Translations under genes and position numbers: made by a program | The notes under the pieces: generated by a model | The model's database searches: none | What the model saw: the letters and a program-made list of their open reading frames with translations, nothing else | Told to the model about the DNA's origin: nothing | NCBI RefSeq assembly: GCF_000429025.1 | Contig: NZ_AUBB01000027.1 | Location: 102,960 to 166,959 of the forward strand | Direction: 5' to 3' | DNA: 64,000 bases | Source of the DNA: Actinospineispora spinosispora DSM 44797 | Lineage (GTDB): Bacteria > Actinomycetota > Actinomycetes > Mycobacteriales > Pseudonocardiaceae | Shown here: positions 7,903-16,876 of the stretch, piece by piece | Layout of the letters: the number at the start of each line of letters is the position of its first letter | Numbering within the stretch: position 1 is the first letter of the stretch

Positions 7903-7907
7903 GACTT

Positions 7908-8267
7908 CTACAGGCCGAGTCTCGCCTTAATCTCGCTCCATGGCACCGCGCCCTCGGCTCGTTCCCCCGTACGTAGGCGCCGCGCAGCACTTTCCAGCAT
8001 CGTCCGGTAGGCATCTGGCCCTTTGGCCTGCGTCACTATCGCGGTTCGGCGCCAGGAATCAAGAACCGCGTGCACCTCGGTGAGATCCAGCTCGTGGACC
8101 GCACGCATCAGCGCTTCGCGCCAGTCCTCGTCGAACTGGGCGGCCTCTTCTGGAATCAGGCACGCACGCACCTCGGCCGGGGACGCGGTCAGCAGCCAGC
8201 GCAGGCCGCCGCGCGGCGAGTGATCATCGACTCTGGCTGCTGTCATCGGGTCATCGTAGCGCGACAT
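7908..8267 (-). CDS. DUF6247-like protein, possible antitoxin partner
   Basis: 119 residues. The C-terminal region has an antitoxin-like segment, TMLESAARRLRTGERAEGAV followed by PWSEIKARLGL. The middle is a charged helical domain (EAAQFDEDWREALMRAVHEL). It resembles actinobacterial DUF6247 proteins, which often sit next to RelE-like genes; this is recalled from family knowledge. The ATG overlaps the E1alpha stop by one base (TGATG), so it is probably translationally coupled to bkdA. An alternative start is the ATG at 8246. Confidence 0.6.
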   Translation of the reverse strand: MSRYDDPMTAARVDDHSPRGGLRWLLTASPAEVRACLIPEEAAQFDEDWREALMRAVHELDLTEVHAVLDSWRRTAIVTQAKGPDAYRTMLESAARRLRTGERAEGAVPWSEIKARLGL

Positions 8268-9445
8268 CAGCTGGTTTCGAAGGAGGCGTGATATCGGAGG
8301 AACGCCTCCCGCTGGGCCTCCAGCGGAGCTGACGACTCGGCGTAGACCTGCGAAAACATCCGTTCCGGGCCGGGCTCGGGCATCGTCGAGCAGTACTCGC
8401 GCAGCCTCGCGGCGAGCTCGTCGGACTCGGCGCCGATGCCGTCGAAGTAGGACTGTTCGACCTGGTGTTCACGGACCAGGTTGACCCGGACCCGTTCGAT
8501 CGGATCCTTCAGCTTCCACAGCTCCAGCTCGTCGGCGAGGCGGTAGCGGGTGGGGTCGTCGGAGCTGGTGTGCGCGTCCATGCGGTAGGTGAACGCCTCG
8601 ATCAGCACCGGCCCGTTGCCGGAGCGGCACTCGTCCAGGGCCCACCGGGTGACCGCCAGCGTGGCCAGGACATCGTTGCCGTCGACCCGGATGCCGGGGA
8701 AGCCGTAGCCGCGGGCGCGTTGGTAGAGCGGAACCCTGGTCTGGCGTTCGAGGGGCTCGGAGATGGCCCACTGGTTGTTCTGGCAGAAGAACACCACGGG
8801 CGCGTCGTAGACCGCCGACCAGACGAAACCCTCGTGCACGTCGCCCTGCGAGGTGGCGCCGTCGCCGAAGAAGCAGATGGTGGCTTCGCCGGTCTCGCTG
8901 TCCCCGACCTTGCCTTCGAACTTCTGGCCCATCGCATAGCCGGCGGCGTTGAGGCACTGGTTGCCGATGACGATCGTGTACAGGTGGAAACCGGTCTCGG
9001 CCGGGTCCCAGCTGCCGTGGTCGGTGCCCCGGAAGATGCCGAGCAGCTGCGTCGGGTCGATACCTCGGCACCACGCGACGCCGTGCTCGCGGTAGCTCGG
9101 AAAAGCCATGTCCCGCGCGGCGAGTGCCCGGCCGGCGCCGATCTGCGCGGCCTCTTGGCCGAGCAGCGGCACCCAGATGCCGAGCTGGCCCTGCCGCTGC
9201 AACGCGCTGGCTTCCCGGTCGACCCGGCGCACCAGCACCATGTCCCGGTAGAGGTCCTTGAGCTGGTCGACCCCGATGTCGCCCAGGTGCTCGTCCACCC
9301 AGGGCACCTGCAGCCGGATGCCTTCCGGGGTGAGGACCTGGACGAGGTCCTCGCTGCCTTCGTCGGTACCGCGCAAACCGGCGATGACCTGCTCGGCGGT
9401 CGGCGCGGGCTCAGGAAAACCGGGGAATCCGGGCGGAGTGGACAT
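8267..9445 (-). CDS. bkdA: Branched-chain 2-oxoacid dehydrogenase E1 alpha
   Basis: 392 residues. The TPP-binding motif GDGATSQGDVHEGFVWSAV runs on to FFCQNNQWAISEP. Upstream are the conserved LLGQEAAQIGAG and FPSYREHGV segments, and later the phosphorylation-loop-like YRMDAHTSSDDPTRYR region seen in 2-oxoisovalerate dehydrogenase alpha chains. It pairs with E1beta (6551-7525). The start has a GAGGAG ribosome site 6 bases upstream. It is the first bkd gene of the operon and overlaps the next small gene by one base. Confidence 0.92.
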   Translation of the reverse strand: MSTPPGFPGFPEPAPTAEQVIAGLRGTDEGSEDLVQVLTPEGIRLQVPWVDEHLGDIGVDQLKDLYRDMVLVRRVDREASALQRQGQLGIWVPLLGQEAAQIGAGRALAARDMAFPSYREHGVAWCRGIDPTQLLGIFRGTDHGSWDPAETGFHLYTIVIGNQCLNAAGYAMGQKFEGKVGDSETGEATICFFGDGATSQGDVHEGFVWSAVYDAPVVFFCQNNQWAISEPLERQTRVPLYQRARGYGFPGIRVDGNDVLATLAVTRWALDECRSGNGPVLIEAFTYRMDAHTSSDDPTRYRLADELELWKLKDPIERVRVNLVREHQVEQSYFDGIGAESDELAARLREYCSTMPEPGPERMFSQVYAESSAPLEAQREAFLRYHASFETS

Positions 9446-9470
9446 CGCGGCTCCTCAGCGTCTGGTCCCC

Positions 9471-9489
9471 GGGCCGCTTGTGGCGGCCC
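9471..9489 (-). promoter_or_regulatory. Leader hairpin before bkdA
   Basis: GGGCCGC (9471-9477) and GCGGCCC (9483-9489) form a 7-bp all-G/C stem with a 5-base loop, 26 bases upstream of the bkdA start. It could affect translation or read-through from the upstream small gene. Confidence 0.3.
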
Positions 9490-9626
9490 AGGGAGCTTCG
9501 GCAGCGATCCGAACCCGGCGCCCAGGTCAGGGCGGAGTCCGAGAGGTCACCCGTCCCGTCAACGCCGACGAGATGATGACCAACTCGCTACCGGCCATCC
9601 TGGCACGTGCGCGCCGCCCGGGCGAC

Positions 9627-9911
9627 TCAGCCGCGCTTGTACGGCGTGGGCCTCGGCGCGCCCGACGGGGTGACCGGGTCGATCACCGCGGTCGCCTGTA
9701 CCGGAGGCGGCTGCTCGGAGAACCCCCCGACGTCGGCGAGCTTGCGCTTGGCCGAGTCGATCTGGTTGCTGTACTTGCCCTTGGTGCGCTGGTCGGCGAA
9801 CTGGGCGGCCTTGTCGGCGAACTCCCGGGCCTTGTCCGGGTTCTTCTGCGCGTAGCGGCGGGCGGCCTCGGCGGCGGCTCCGAGCACGGCCAGCTTCTTG
9901 ATCAGCGACAT
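9627..9911 (-). CDS. MT0933-like antitoxin-family small protein
   Basis: 94 residues. The core KAREFADKAAQFADQRTKGK and YSNQIDSAKRKLADV match the short helical family typified by mycobacterial Rv0909/MT0933. An N-terminal amphipathic segment (MSLIKKLAVLGAAAEAARRY) and a proline-rich tail flank it. The longer frame starting at 10091 would cross the divergent promoter region, so ATG 9911 with upstream AAGGGA is chosen. No partner toxin gene is adjacent. It lies about 180 bp upstream of bkdA on the same strand. The antitoxin role is a family name, not evidence. Confidence 0.7.
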   Translation of the reverse strand: MSLIKKLAVLGAAAEAARRYAQKNPDKAREFADKAAQFADQRTKGKYSNQIDSAKRKLADVGGFSEQPPPVQATAVIDPVTPSGAPRPTPYKRG

Positions 9912-10060
9912 GGCGAAATCCCTTCTGACTGCTCTCCCCTGGGGACAACGTATCGGACGGTGTCTCAGGTTCCGGGCCGGGTCCGTTAGGAGATATAACG
10001 AAATAACCTGTGGGTTTATCAATTTCGAGTGGTGGCCGAGCGGGGTCGCGGTGTGAGGAA

Positions 10061-10066
10061 TAGCGT
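10061..10066 (+). promoter_or_regulatory. Leaderless-type -10 box TAGCGT
   Basis: A TANNNT hexamer ends 8 bases before the GTG at 10075, with no ribosome-binding site in between. Confidence 0.45.
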
Positions 10067-10074
10067 GGTCATCC

Positions 10075-11652
10075 GTGACGCGCTTCACCACATTCGCGCT
10101 GGTCGTGCTGCTTGCCGCCGGCAGTCTGGTTCTGACGGTCGGGGTGAGCCCCTGGTGGGGTTTCGCCGCCGTACCGCTGCTCGCGGTGTGCCTGCTCGGT
10201 GTGTACGACGTCGTGCAGCGTGAGCATTCGATTCTGCGGAACTATCCGGTCGCCGGCCATATGCGGTTTCTGATGGAATCGATCCGCCCGGAAATCCAGC
10301 AGTACTTCATCGAGAGCAACACCGACGGCGAGCCGTTCGACCGGGAGGCGCGGTCGCTGGTCTACCAGCGGGCGAAGGCCACCGAGGCGGAGGAGCCGTT
10401 CGGCACCGAGCGCGAGGTGTACGCGACCGGCTACGAGCACTTCGTGCACGCGATGTGTCCGCTGCCGACGCCGGAGGAGCCACCGAGGGTCCGCATCGGC
10501 GGACCGGAGTGCCGCCGGCCGTACGACATGTCGCTGCTCAACGTGTCCGCGATGTCGTTCGGCTCGCTGTCCTCGAACGCGATCCTGGCGCTGAACACCG
10601 GCGCCGCGCGCGGCGGGTTCGCGCACGACACCGGCGAGGGCGGGCTGTCCGAGTACCACCTTCGCCCCGGCGGCGACCTGATCTGGGAGATCGGCACCGG
10701 CTACTTCGGCTGTCGTACCGAGGGCGGCGACTTCGACCCGGTGATGTTCGCCGCGAAGGCCGCCCAACCGAGCGTCCGCTGCGTGTCGCTGAAGCTGTCC
10801 CAGGGCGCCAAACCGGGCCTCGGCGGCGTGCTGCCCGGCCCGAAGGTCAACGCCGAGATCGCCGCCGTGCGTGGGGTGCCGCAGGGCAAGACGGTCATCT
10901 CGCCGCCGTCGCACCGGGTGTTCTCCACGCCGGTCGAGCTGATCGCGTTCATGGCGCAGCTGCGTGAGCTGACCGACGGCAAACCGGTCGGTTTCAAGCT
11001 GTGCGTGACCTCGCGCCGCGACATGCTGGCGATCTGCAAGGCCATGCTGGAGGTCGGTACCGCGCCCGACTTCATCATCGTCGACGGTTCCGAGGGCGGC
11101 ACCGGGGCAGCGCCGCTGGAGTTCCTCGACCACATCGGCACGCCGCTCACCGAGGGGCTGATCACGGTGCACAACGCGCTGGTCGGCACGGGGCTGCGCA
11201 GCCGCGTCAAGATCGGTGCGTCGGGCAAGGTGTCCAGCGGGTCGGACATCGTGAAGCGCCTCATCCAGGGCGCCGACTACACCAACGCCGCCCGCGCGAT
11301 GATGTTCGCCGTCGGCTGCATCCAGGCCCAGACCTGCCACACCAACACCTGCCCGGTCGGCGTCGCCACCCAGGACCCGCGCCGCGCCCGCGCGCTCGAC
11401 GTCGCCGACAAGTCGATGCGGGTCGAGCGATTTCAGCGCGCGACGGTCCGCAGCGCCACCCAGATCATGGCGTCACTGGGCATCCACAACCCCGACGAGC
11501 TGCACCCCGGCCTGCTACGCCGCCGCATCGCCCCCACCGAGATGCGCAGCTACGCCGAGCTCTACGACTGGCTGGAGCCCGAAGAGCTGCTCACCGACCC
11601 CCCGGCCGCCTGGGCAACGGACTGGAAGGCCGCGACCCCCGACTACTTCTGA
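10075..11652 (+). CDS. FMN-binding glutamate synthase family protein
   Basis: 525 residues. Two N-terminal hydrophobic segments (about residues 5-45) anchor it in the membrane. The rest is a glutamate-synthase FMN/alpha-helical barrel: NVSAMSFGSLSSNAI, GEGGLSEYH, ISPPSHRVFS, IIVDGSEGGTGAAP and IKIGASGKVSSG-type loops. A Cys cluster GCIQAQTCHTNTCPVGVATQ matches the 3Fe-4S ligand region. It lacks the amidotransferase and C-terminal GXGXG domains of true GltB, so it is a stand-alone GltS_FMN protein whose physiological substrate is not settled. GTG 10075 is preceded by a leaderless -10 box. Confidence 0.9.
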   Translation: MTRFTTFALVVLLAAGSLVLTVGVSPWWGFAAVPLLAVCLLGVYDVVQREHSILRNYPVAGHMRFLMESIRPEIQQYFIESNTDGEPFDREARSLVYQRAKATEAEEPFGTEREVYATGYEHFVHAMCPLPTPEEPPRVRIGGPECRRPYDMSLLNVSAMSFGSLSSNAILALNTGAARGGFAHDTGEGGLSEYHLRPGGDLIWEIGTGYFGCRTEGGDFDPVMFAAKAAQPSVRCVSLKLSQGAKPGLGGVLPGPKVNAEIAAVRGVPQGKTVISPPSHRVFSTPVELIAFMAQLRELTDGKPVGFKLCVTSRRDMLAICKAMLEVGTAPDFIIVDGSEGGTGAAPLEFLDHIGTPLTEGLITVHNALVGTGLRSRVKIGASGKVSSGSDIVKRLIQGADYTNAARAMMFAVGCIQAQTCHTNTCPVGVATQDPRRARALDVADKSMRVERFQRATVRSATQIMASLGIHNPDELHPGLLRRRIAPTEMRSYAELYDWLEPEELLTDPPAAWATDWKAATPDYF

Positions 11653-11679
11653 GTTCTCTGGCCGGCTCTTCGCGCGTCC

Positions 11680-11738
11680 AAGTTTCCGGTCGGGACCCCT
11701 CATCGGCTTCGCCTCGAGGGGCCCGCGACCGGAAACTT
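11680..11738. terminator. Bidirectional terminator hairpin AAGTTTCCGGTCG
   Basis: 13-bp arms at 11680-11692 and 11726-11738 are exactly complementary. An inner CCCCTC / GAGGGG stem surrounds a CGGCTTCGCC apex. It lies between the convergent glutamate-synthase-like and inositol-phosphatase-like genes. Confidence 0.65.
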
Positions 11739-11931
11739 ACGGCGGCTTCGCCGGTCGCTTCGCTCCGGCTTCGCTGCCGTCGCTGACGCGCGGCCGACTG
11801 TTCGCGTTCTGCTTCGCCCGTTGCGTTTCTTGCAGTGCTCGCACTGAACCCCCTCCGGGGAGACCTGCGGAGCCGACTATGAGCGGCCGGCCTTCACACC
11901 GCCCGGCCCCACGGCATCCGCTTCCTGAGCG
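11739..11931 (+). repeat. Intergenic tract with a degenerate modular-repeat tail
   Basis: It contains many CGGCTTCGC / CTTCGCC words. A diverged piece at about 11850-11876, ending GACCTGCGGAGCCGAC, resembles the CTCGCGGAGCCGAC end of the modular repeat. No gene is seen. Confidence 0.3.
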
Positions 11932-12720
11932 TCACCCGTCGAGCCTGTCGAACAGCTCGACCAGTCCATCAGCGATTCCCGGCGCCACTGCGACCGTCGC
12001 CGTCGATGCCGCCGTGTGCGCCTGACCCGCCAGGTCGATCACGGCCGCACCCGCCTCCCGCGCGATGATCACGCCCGCGTTCACGTCCCAGGGCTTGTTC
12101 GACAGCGCGACACACGCGTCGAGCAGCCCCTCGGCGACCCAGACCAGGTCGATCGCGGCGGAACCCAGCATGCGGATGCGCTGCACCCGCTCCACCAGCA
12201 GCTGAGTAAGCGCGAACCGCCGAACGTTCTTGCGGGACGCGAGTGGGCCCACCGCGTAGTCCCCGATCGCCACGATGGCGTCCGTGAGCTGATCGGTACC
12301 GCTCGCCCGAATCGGTACGCCGTTGCGGTGGGCGCCCTCACCCTGTGCCGCTGAGTAGGTACGACCCAGCATCGGCAGCGAGACGACGCCAACCACCGGT
12401 GTACCTCGACGGACCAACGCCAGTGAGACGGCGCAGAGCGGAACTCCGTGGACGAAGTTCGCGGTACCGTCAACGGGGTCGAGCGTCCAGATCCACTCGC
12501 TGTCAGCTTCCTCGCCGCCGTCCTCCTCACCCAGAAAGCCGACGTCCGGGGTCTCGTCGCGAAGGAAGGCCCGCAGCGTGCGCTCCACCTCGAAATCGAC
12601 CTCGCTGGCCATGTCGCGGTCCCCTTTGAGCGCCACCTGTCCGGGGGCGCGGGATGTCACGACGTCCGCACCGACAGCGACCGCGCGCAACGCGACTGAG
12701 AGGCCCTCGGCAGGCTTCAT
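11932..12720 (-). CDS. Inositol monophosphatase family protein
   Basis: 262 residues. It has the metal-binding motif WTLDPVDGTANFVHGVPLC, an upstream EVDFEVERTL and FLGEEDGG acid pair, and the C-terminal WDVNAGVIIAREAGA motif of the IMPase / FBPase-like superfamily. It probably hydrolyses a Mg2+-dependent sugar or inositol phosphate; the exact substrate cannot be read. ATG 12720 overlaps the upstream DUF5919 stop by 4 bp (ATGA), so the two are cotranslated. Confidence 0.88.
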   Translation of the reverse strand: MKPAEGLSVALRAVAVGADVVTSRAPGQVALKGDRDMASEVDFEVERTLRAFLRDETPDVGFLGEEDGGEEADSEWIWTLDPVDGTANFVHGVPLCAVSLALVRRGTPVVGVVSLPMLGRTYSAAQGEGAHRNGVPIRASGTDQLTDAIVAIGDYAVGPLASRKNVRRFALTQLLVERVQRIRMLGSAAIDLVWVAEGLLDACVALSNKPWDVNAGVIIAREAGAAVIDLAGQAHTAASTATVAVAPGIADGLVELFDRLDG

Positions 12721-13541
12721 GTCCGCCGCCCCGCTTCCCACAGCGCGGTGTAGGTCTGTTGGAAGGTCTCGAAGAGGCCGGTCTCGCTGATCCGGCGGTC
12801 GGTGACGAAGGTCGGCGACTCGACACCTCGCGCGAACGGTAGATAGGGCTGTGCGATGCACAACCACTCGTCGACGATCGTGATGTTGAAGCGCAACGGG
12901 CCGCCATAGGTCCGCAGCTCCAGCCTGTCCCGAGCCTCATCGGAAAGCTGAGTGCTTAGACGGCGCAACACCTGAATGTTCAGTCTGGTCAGCGAACGCA
13001 GATGTCCCTCAGCGTGACCCTCCTCCTGCTCGCGGAGCTCGATCTCCTCGCCTTCCGGGTCCAGGAACAGACACTCGACCGTCGCGCCACCCTCCACGAT
13101 CGCTCGGAGACCCGCGTCGGAGTACTGCTGGCAGATCAGATTGAGCGACAGACCACAACAGCGCAGCCTGCGTGCGCCGTCGAAGATCACACTCGGTGGC
13201 ATCGCCTGGGTGAACTCGGCACGTGTCCGGAAAACCCCCGTTAGGTCGAGAGTGCTCGGTACGACGGCACCTGCGGTCGGCTCGACGGCCGAGGGTTCGA
13301 ACAGTTCGAGAGCCGAACGCCCGGGGAACATCTTCTCCAGGATGAGGCAGTGGTCGGCGTAGGGCAGACCAGCCAGATCACCGGCCAGCCACCGGTAGAA
13401 CTGAGCTTTGCCCGGCCACTTACCGACCAACGAACGGTCCAGTGACCGCGCTACCCGGTCGTACTCACGGCAGAACGCTCGATGCCCCTGCAGGTGCCTG
13501 TGCCGGAGCAACTGTTTGAGAAGGGTCCCGTGCGGCTCCAC
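12717..13541 (-). CDS. DUF5919-type regulator-like protein
   Basis: 274 residues. The N-terminal 85 residues are HTH-like (LLKQLLRHRHLQGHRAFCRE, then GKAQFYRWLAGDLAGLPYAD), as in Xre-type DNA-binding domains. The remainder (FDGARRLRCCGLSLNLICQQ, VECLFLDPEG, FNITIVDEWLCIAQPYLPFA) matches the DUF5919 domain that follows such HTH regions in actinomycetes. It shares an ATGA overlap with the inositol-phosphatase-like gene. I infer a sensor-regulator; no ligand is known. Start ATG 13541. Confidence 0.75.
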   Translation of the reverse strand: MEPHGTLLKQLLRHRHLQGHRAFCREYDRVARSLDRSLVGKWPGKAQFYRWLAGDLAGLPYADHCLILEKMFPGRSALELFEPSAVEPTAGAVVPSTLDLTGVFRTRAEFTQAMPPSVIFDGARRLRCCGLSLNLICQQYSDAGLRAIVEGGATVECLFLDPEGEEIELREQEEGHAEGHLRSLTRLNIQVLRRLSTQLSDEARDRLELRTYGGPLRFNITIVDEWLCIAQPYLPFARGVESPTFVTDRRISETGLFETFQQTYTALWEAGRRT

Positions 13542-13658
13542 GGGCGGAACCTAGCAGCCGATGAGACAAAGACGAGACCAATCGAGCACCGGAGGTCCCA
13601 GAGGAGACACACAAGTCGCCTCTACGAGACGAATTCGCCCCGACGCTAGCGGTCGACA

Positions 13659-13985
13659 GTGATCGTTCGATCCGGGGGAAAACCAGTGCAGGCCCGAGAC
13701 TCACATCCGAGCAACGCCGGCCAGAACGGCGCTACCAGCCGGTTCGTACTGTGGATGACCAGCTCACAGTCCGCCCGCGAACATTGCGTCACCTTGGACG
13801 AAATGGCCAAGGAGATCGAGGCACGCAGCGGCTGGTACCTGGCGATCTGCGACACGTGGCTGACGCCTGCTGCCATGACCGCGCCACCAGGCCCTCGATG
13901 CGCCCGTTGCAGAGAACTGCGCCGCGGTCCGCCACCAGTACGCGGTTCTTGGACGCGCTTCGCCTTCCAGTTCCGCAGGCGCTGA
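13659..13985 (+). CDS. Small hypothetical protein with CxxC
   Basis: 108 residues from GTG 13659. It contains EHCVTLDEMAKEIEARSGWY followed by LAICDTWLTPAAMTAPPG and RCARC, then an arginine-rich tail. The hydrophobic/acidic core followed by CARC resembles small actinobacterial proteins with a Zn-ribbon-like end. No clear ribosome site is present. The base composition is less G+C-rich than its neighbours. It could be a decayed gene. The rest of 13542-14276 holds only the divergent promoter area of the DUF5919 gene, a hairpin at 14050 and the leader of the ABC operon. Confidence 0.45.
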   Translation: MIVRSGGKPVQARDSHPSNAGQNGATSRFVLWMTSSQSAREHCVTLDEMAKEIEARSGWYLAICDTWLTPAAMTAPPGPRCARCRELRRGPPPVRGSWTRFAFQFRRR

Positions 13986-14049
13986 CGAACCCGGCAGCTC
14001 CCGACTCCGTCGGGACCGAGCCCGGAGTCCGAGATCATCACCGTCTGAA

Positions 14050-14075
14050 GGCTGATTCGTTGGGGTGAATCAGCC
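14050..14075. terminator. Hairpin GGCTGATTC/GAATCAGCC
   Basis: Perfect 9-bp arms (14050-14058, 14067-14075) enclose an 8-base loop. It lies downstream of the small ORF at 13659 and upstream of the ABC operon. No T-run follows. Confidence 0.45.
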
Positions 14076-14276
14076 GTGAGGCGGTGGTGATCTTGAGGAT
14101 CGTCTCGGCGGGCTAGCCTGGGAGCCCCGATTTCTCCTGCCGGAACCGGGCTCCGACCTCAAATCTTCGTCAAGCCGGTTTCCATTTGGCGACTGATCGG
14201 AGCAAACGCTTACCTGAATGGGCGCAGTTTGGCACGATGCGGTGAACTTCACCCCAACTTCGGAGAAGAGGTGGCC

Positions 14277-15173
14277 GTGATCCGTCGAGGACGTCACAGT
14301 CTGCTCGCACTCGGCCTCGCATCGGCCGTCCTTCTGCTCAGCGCCTGCGGTGCCGGTGGCAGCGGTGCCCCGACCAGCGACAGCGCCGCGCCGGCCGCCG
14401 CCAAGGACGACGCGCTGGCGAAGCTCGTCCCGGCGGACATCGCGGCCGACGGCAAGATCGTGGTCGGCTCCGACGCGTCGTACCCGCCGAGCGAGTTCGT
14501 CGACACCGACGGCCGGACGATCATCGGGCTGGACGCGGACCTCGGCAAGGCCATCGCGCAGAAGCTCGGGCTCACCGCGGAGTTCCAGAACTCCCAGTTC
14601 GACGGCATCCTCCCCGGCCTCAACGCCGGCAAGTACGAGTGGGGCATGTCCTCGTTCTTCATCAACCCCGAACGTCTGAAGAGCGTCGACATGGTCAGCT
14701 ACTTCAACGCGGGGACCAAGCTCGGCTCGCTCAAGGGCAACCCGGAGAACCTCAACGTGGACGACCTGTGCGGCCGCAACATCGGCGTGCAGCTGGGTAC
14801 CGCCCAGGTCCAGGAGCTGTCCGAACGCAGCGCCAAGTGCACCACCGAAGGCAAGCCGGCCATCAACGTGACGTCACTGCAGCAGCAGACCGACGTGACG
14901 CTGGCGCTCACCGCGCACCGGATCTCGGGCATGCTCGCCGACTCGGCGGTGGTGTCCTACGCCGAGACGACCACCGACGGGGCGGTCGCCACGGTCGGGC
15001 AGCAGTACGGCACGACCCCGTACGGCATCGCCATCGCCAAGGGCAAGGGTGACTTCGGCAAGGCCATCCAGGGTGCTGTGCAGGCGCTCATCGCGGACGG
15101 CACGTACGCCACCATCCTGAAGAAGTGGAACCTGTCCGACGGGGCGCTCGCCACCTCGCAGTGGGAGAAGTGA
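14277..15173 (+). CDS. ABC transporter substrate-binding lipoprotein (polar amino acids)
   Basis: 298 residues from GTG 14277. The signal peptide RRGRHSLLALGLASAVLLLS ends in lipobox LSAC with Cys24, so it is membrane-anchored outside the cell. A family-3 solute-binding fold follows: VVGSDASYPPSEFVDTDGRT, IIGLDADLGKAIAQKLGL, LPGLNAGKYEWGMSSFFIN, and the C-terminal IADGTYATILKKWNL. GAAGAGG precedes the start; the in-frame upstream ATG at 14229 would destroy the signal peptide. The preceding 200 bases hold a TAGCCT box near 14113 and a GGAGCCC/GGGCTCC inverted pair (14121/14148), a possible structured leader. It is first in a three-gene operon. Confidence 0.9.
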   Translation: MIRRGRHSLLALGLASAVLLLSACGAGGSGAPTSDSAAPAAAKDDALAKLVPADIAADGKIVVGSDASYPPSEFVDTDGRTIIGLDADLGKAIAQKLGLTAEFQNSQFDGILPGLNAGKYEWGMSSFFINPERLKSVDMVSYFNAGTKLGSLKGNPENLNVDDLCGRNIGVQLGTAQVQELSERSAKCTTEGKPAINVTSLQQQTDVTLALTAHRISGMLADSAVVSYAETTTDGAVATVGQQYGTTPYGIAIAKGKGDFGKAIQGAVQALIADGTYATILKKWNLSDGALATSQWEK

Positions 15174-15179
15174 TCCGTC

Positions 15180-16109
15180 GTGGTCCAGGCATCAGCTCCC
15201 GCTCCGGAACAGCCAACCACTGAGCCGATCGAGGCGGTCCCGGTCCGGCACACCGGGCGGTGGATCGCGGCCGCGGTCTTCGTGGTGCTCGCCGCGCAGC
15301 TGGTGCACACGCTGTTCACCAACCCCCGGTTCCACTGGGACACCGTCGGTCAGTACCTGTTCTCCGCGCCGATCATGGCGGGGCTGCGCAACACCCTGCT
15401 GCTGACCGCGTTGGCGATGCTGATCGCGGTCGTCGGTGGCCTGCTGCTGGCGGTCATGCGGCTGTCCCCGAACCCGGTGCTGAGCAGCGTCTCGTCCACC
15501 TACATCTGGTTCTTCCGGGGCGTTCCACCGATCACCCAGCTGATCTTCTGGAACTTCCTGGCCGCGCTGTTCCCGACTCTCGGGCTGGGCATCCCGTTCG
15601 GACCGGAGTTCGTCACGTTCGACACGAACAAACTGATCGTGCAGTTCACCGCGTGTCTGCTGGGTCTCGGGCTGTACGAGGCCGCGTACATGGCCGAGAT
15701 CGTGCGCGGCGGCATCCTGTCGATCGACCCAGGGCAGACCGAGGCGGCCGGCGCGCTGGGCATGAGCAGGGTTCAGACGCTGCGCCGGATCGTCCTGCCG
15801 CAGGCCATGCGGGTGATCATCCCGCCGACCGGCAATGAGACGATCTCCATGCTGAAGACCACGTCGCTGGTCGTGGTCATCGGCTACTACGAACTGCAGA
15901 CCGCGGCGCAGACGATCTACTCGCGCAACCTGCAGACCATCCCGCTGCTGCTCGTGGTCGCACTCTGGTACCTGGTGCTGACCTCGATCCTGACCGTCGG
16001 CCAGTCCTACCTGGAGCGGTACTACGGCCGGGGCACCACCCGCACGGAGACGCCGGGGCTGCCGTCCCGGCTGTTCGGGATCGGCCGGACGAAGGGGGAC
16101 CGGGCATGA
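15180..16109 (+). CDS. Amino acid ABC transporter permease
   Basis: 309 residues. It has a hydrophobic N-terminal segment ([19 protein letters not shown]) and then a HisM/GlnP-type core: [36 protein letters not shown], and the EAA loop [20 protein letters not shown] followed by [14 protein letters not shown]. At least five membrane spans are visible. GTG 15180 lies 6 bases after the binding-protein stop. It forms the channel with the ATPase encoded next. Confidence 0.92.
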   Translation: MVQASAPAPEQPTTEPIEAVPVRHTGRWIAAAVFVVLAAQLVHTLFTNPRFHWDTVGQYLFSAPIMAGLRNTLLLTALAMLIAVVGGLLLAVMRLSPNPVLSSVSSTYIWFFRGVPPITQLIFWNFLAALFPTLGLGIPFGPEFVTFDTNKLIVQFTACLLGLGLYEAAYMAEIVRGGILSIDPGQTEAAGALGMSRVQTLRRIVLPQAMRVIIPPTGNETISMLKTTSLVVVIGYYELQTAAQTIYSRNLQTIPLLLVVALWYLVLTSILTVGQSYLERYYGRGTTRTETPGLPSRLFGIGRTKGDRA

Positions 16110-16873
16110 GTGATCGACCGATGGTGAAGGCCGAGCAGGTGTGCAAGAGCTTCGGCAGCAACCAGGTGCTGTGCGGCATCGACCTGGAGGTCATGCCGAG
16201 GGAGGTCATGTGCATCATCGGCCCGTCCGGATCTGGGAAGTCGACGTTCCTGCGCTGCATCAACCACCTGGACAAGGTCAGCGCGGGCCGGCTGTACGTC
16301 GATGGTGAGCTGGTCGGCTACCGCGAGCACGGCGGGAAGCTGCACGAGCTGCGCGAGTCCGAGGTGGCGGTGCGCCGCCGGGACATCGGCATGGTGTTCC
16401 AGCGGTTCAACCTGTTCCCGCACCGCACGGCGGCGGAGAACATCATGGAAGCTCCCATGACGGTGCGCCGCGAGTCCCGTGCGACGGCCCGCAAGCGCGC
16501 CACCGAGCTGCTCGAACAGGTCGGGTTGGGCGACAAGCTGGACCACTACCCGACGGAGCTGTCCGGCGGGCAGCAGCAGCGGGTGGCGATCGCCCGTGCG
16601 CTGGCGATGAAGCCGAAGCTCATGCTGTTCGACGAACCGACCTCGGCGCTCGACCCCGAGCTGGTCGGCGATGTGCTGTCGGTCATGCGTCAGCTCGCCG
16701 AGGACGGCATGACCATGATCGTCGTGACGCACGAGATGGGCTTCGCGCGTGAGGTCGGCGACTCGCTGGTCTTCATGGACGGCGGGGTCGTCGTCGAAGC
16801 GGGCAAGCCGCGTGACGTGATCACCAATCCGGCCCACCAGCGCACCCAGACGTTCCTGTCGAAGGTGCTGTAG
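16106..16873 (+). CDS. Amino acid ABC transporter ATP-binding protein
   Basis: 255 residues. Walker A is GPSGSGKST, the Q-loop is [11 protein letters not shown], the signature is [15 protein letters not shown], Walker B is [15 protein letters not shown], and the switch His is in VVTHEMGFA. This is the GlnQ/ArtP type that energises polar amino-acid uptake. The start overlaps the permease stop by 4 bp (ATGA). A longer-than-usual insert ([20 protein letters not shown]) follows Walker A. Confidence 0.93.
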   Translation: MSDRPMVKAEQVCKSFGSNQVLCGIDLEVMPREVMCIIGPSGSGKSTFLRCINHLDKVSAGRLYVDGELVGYREHGGKLHELRESEVAVRRRDIGMVFQRFNLFPHRTAAENIMEAPMTVRRESRATARKRATELLEQVGLGDKLDHYPTELSGGQQQRVAIARALAMKPKLMLFDEPTSALDPELVGDVLSVMRQLAEDGMTMIVVTHEMGFAREVGDSLVFMDGGVVVEAGKPRDVITNPAHQRTQTFLSKVL

Positions 16874-16876
16874 GGC

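Noticed and set aside
8465..9673. 402-codon plus-strand frame
   Set aside because: Antisense to E1alpha, which carries the TPP motif.
9627..9911. Complete toxin-antitoxin module with the MT0933-like protein
   Set aside because: No candidate toxin gene is adjacent; the next gene is bkdA.
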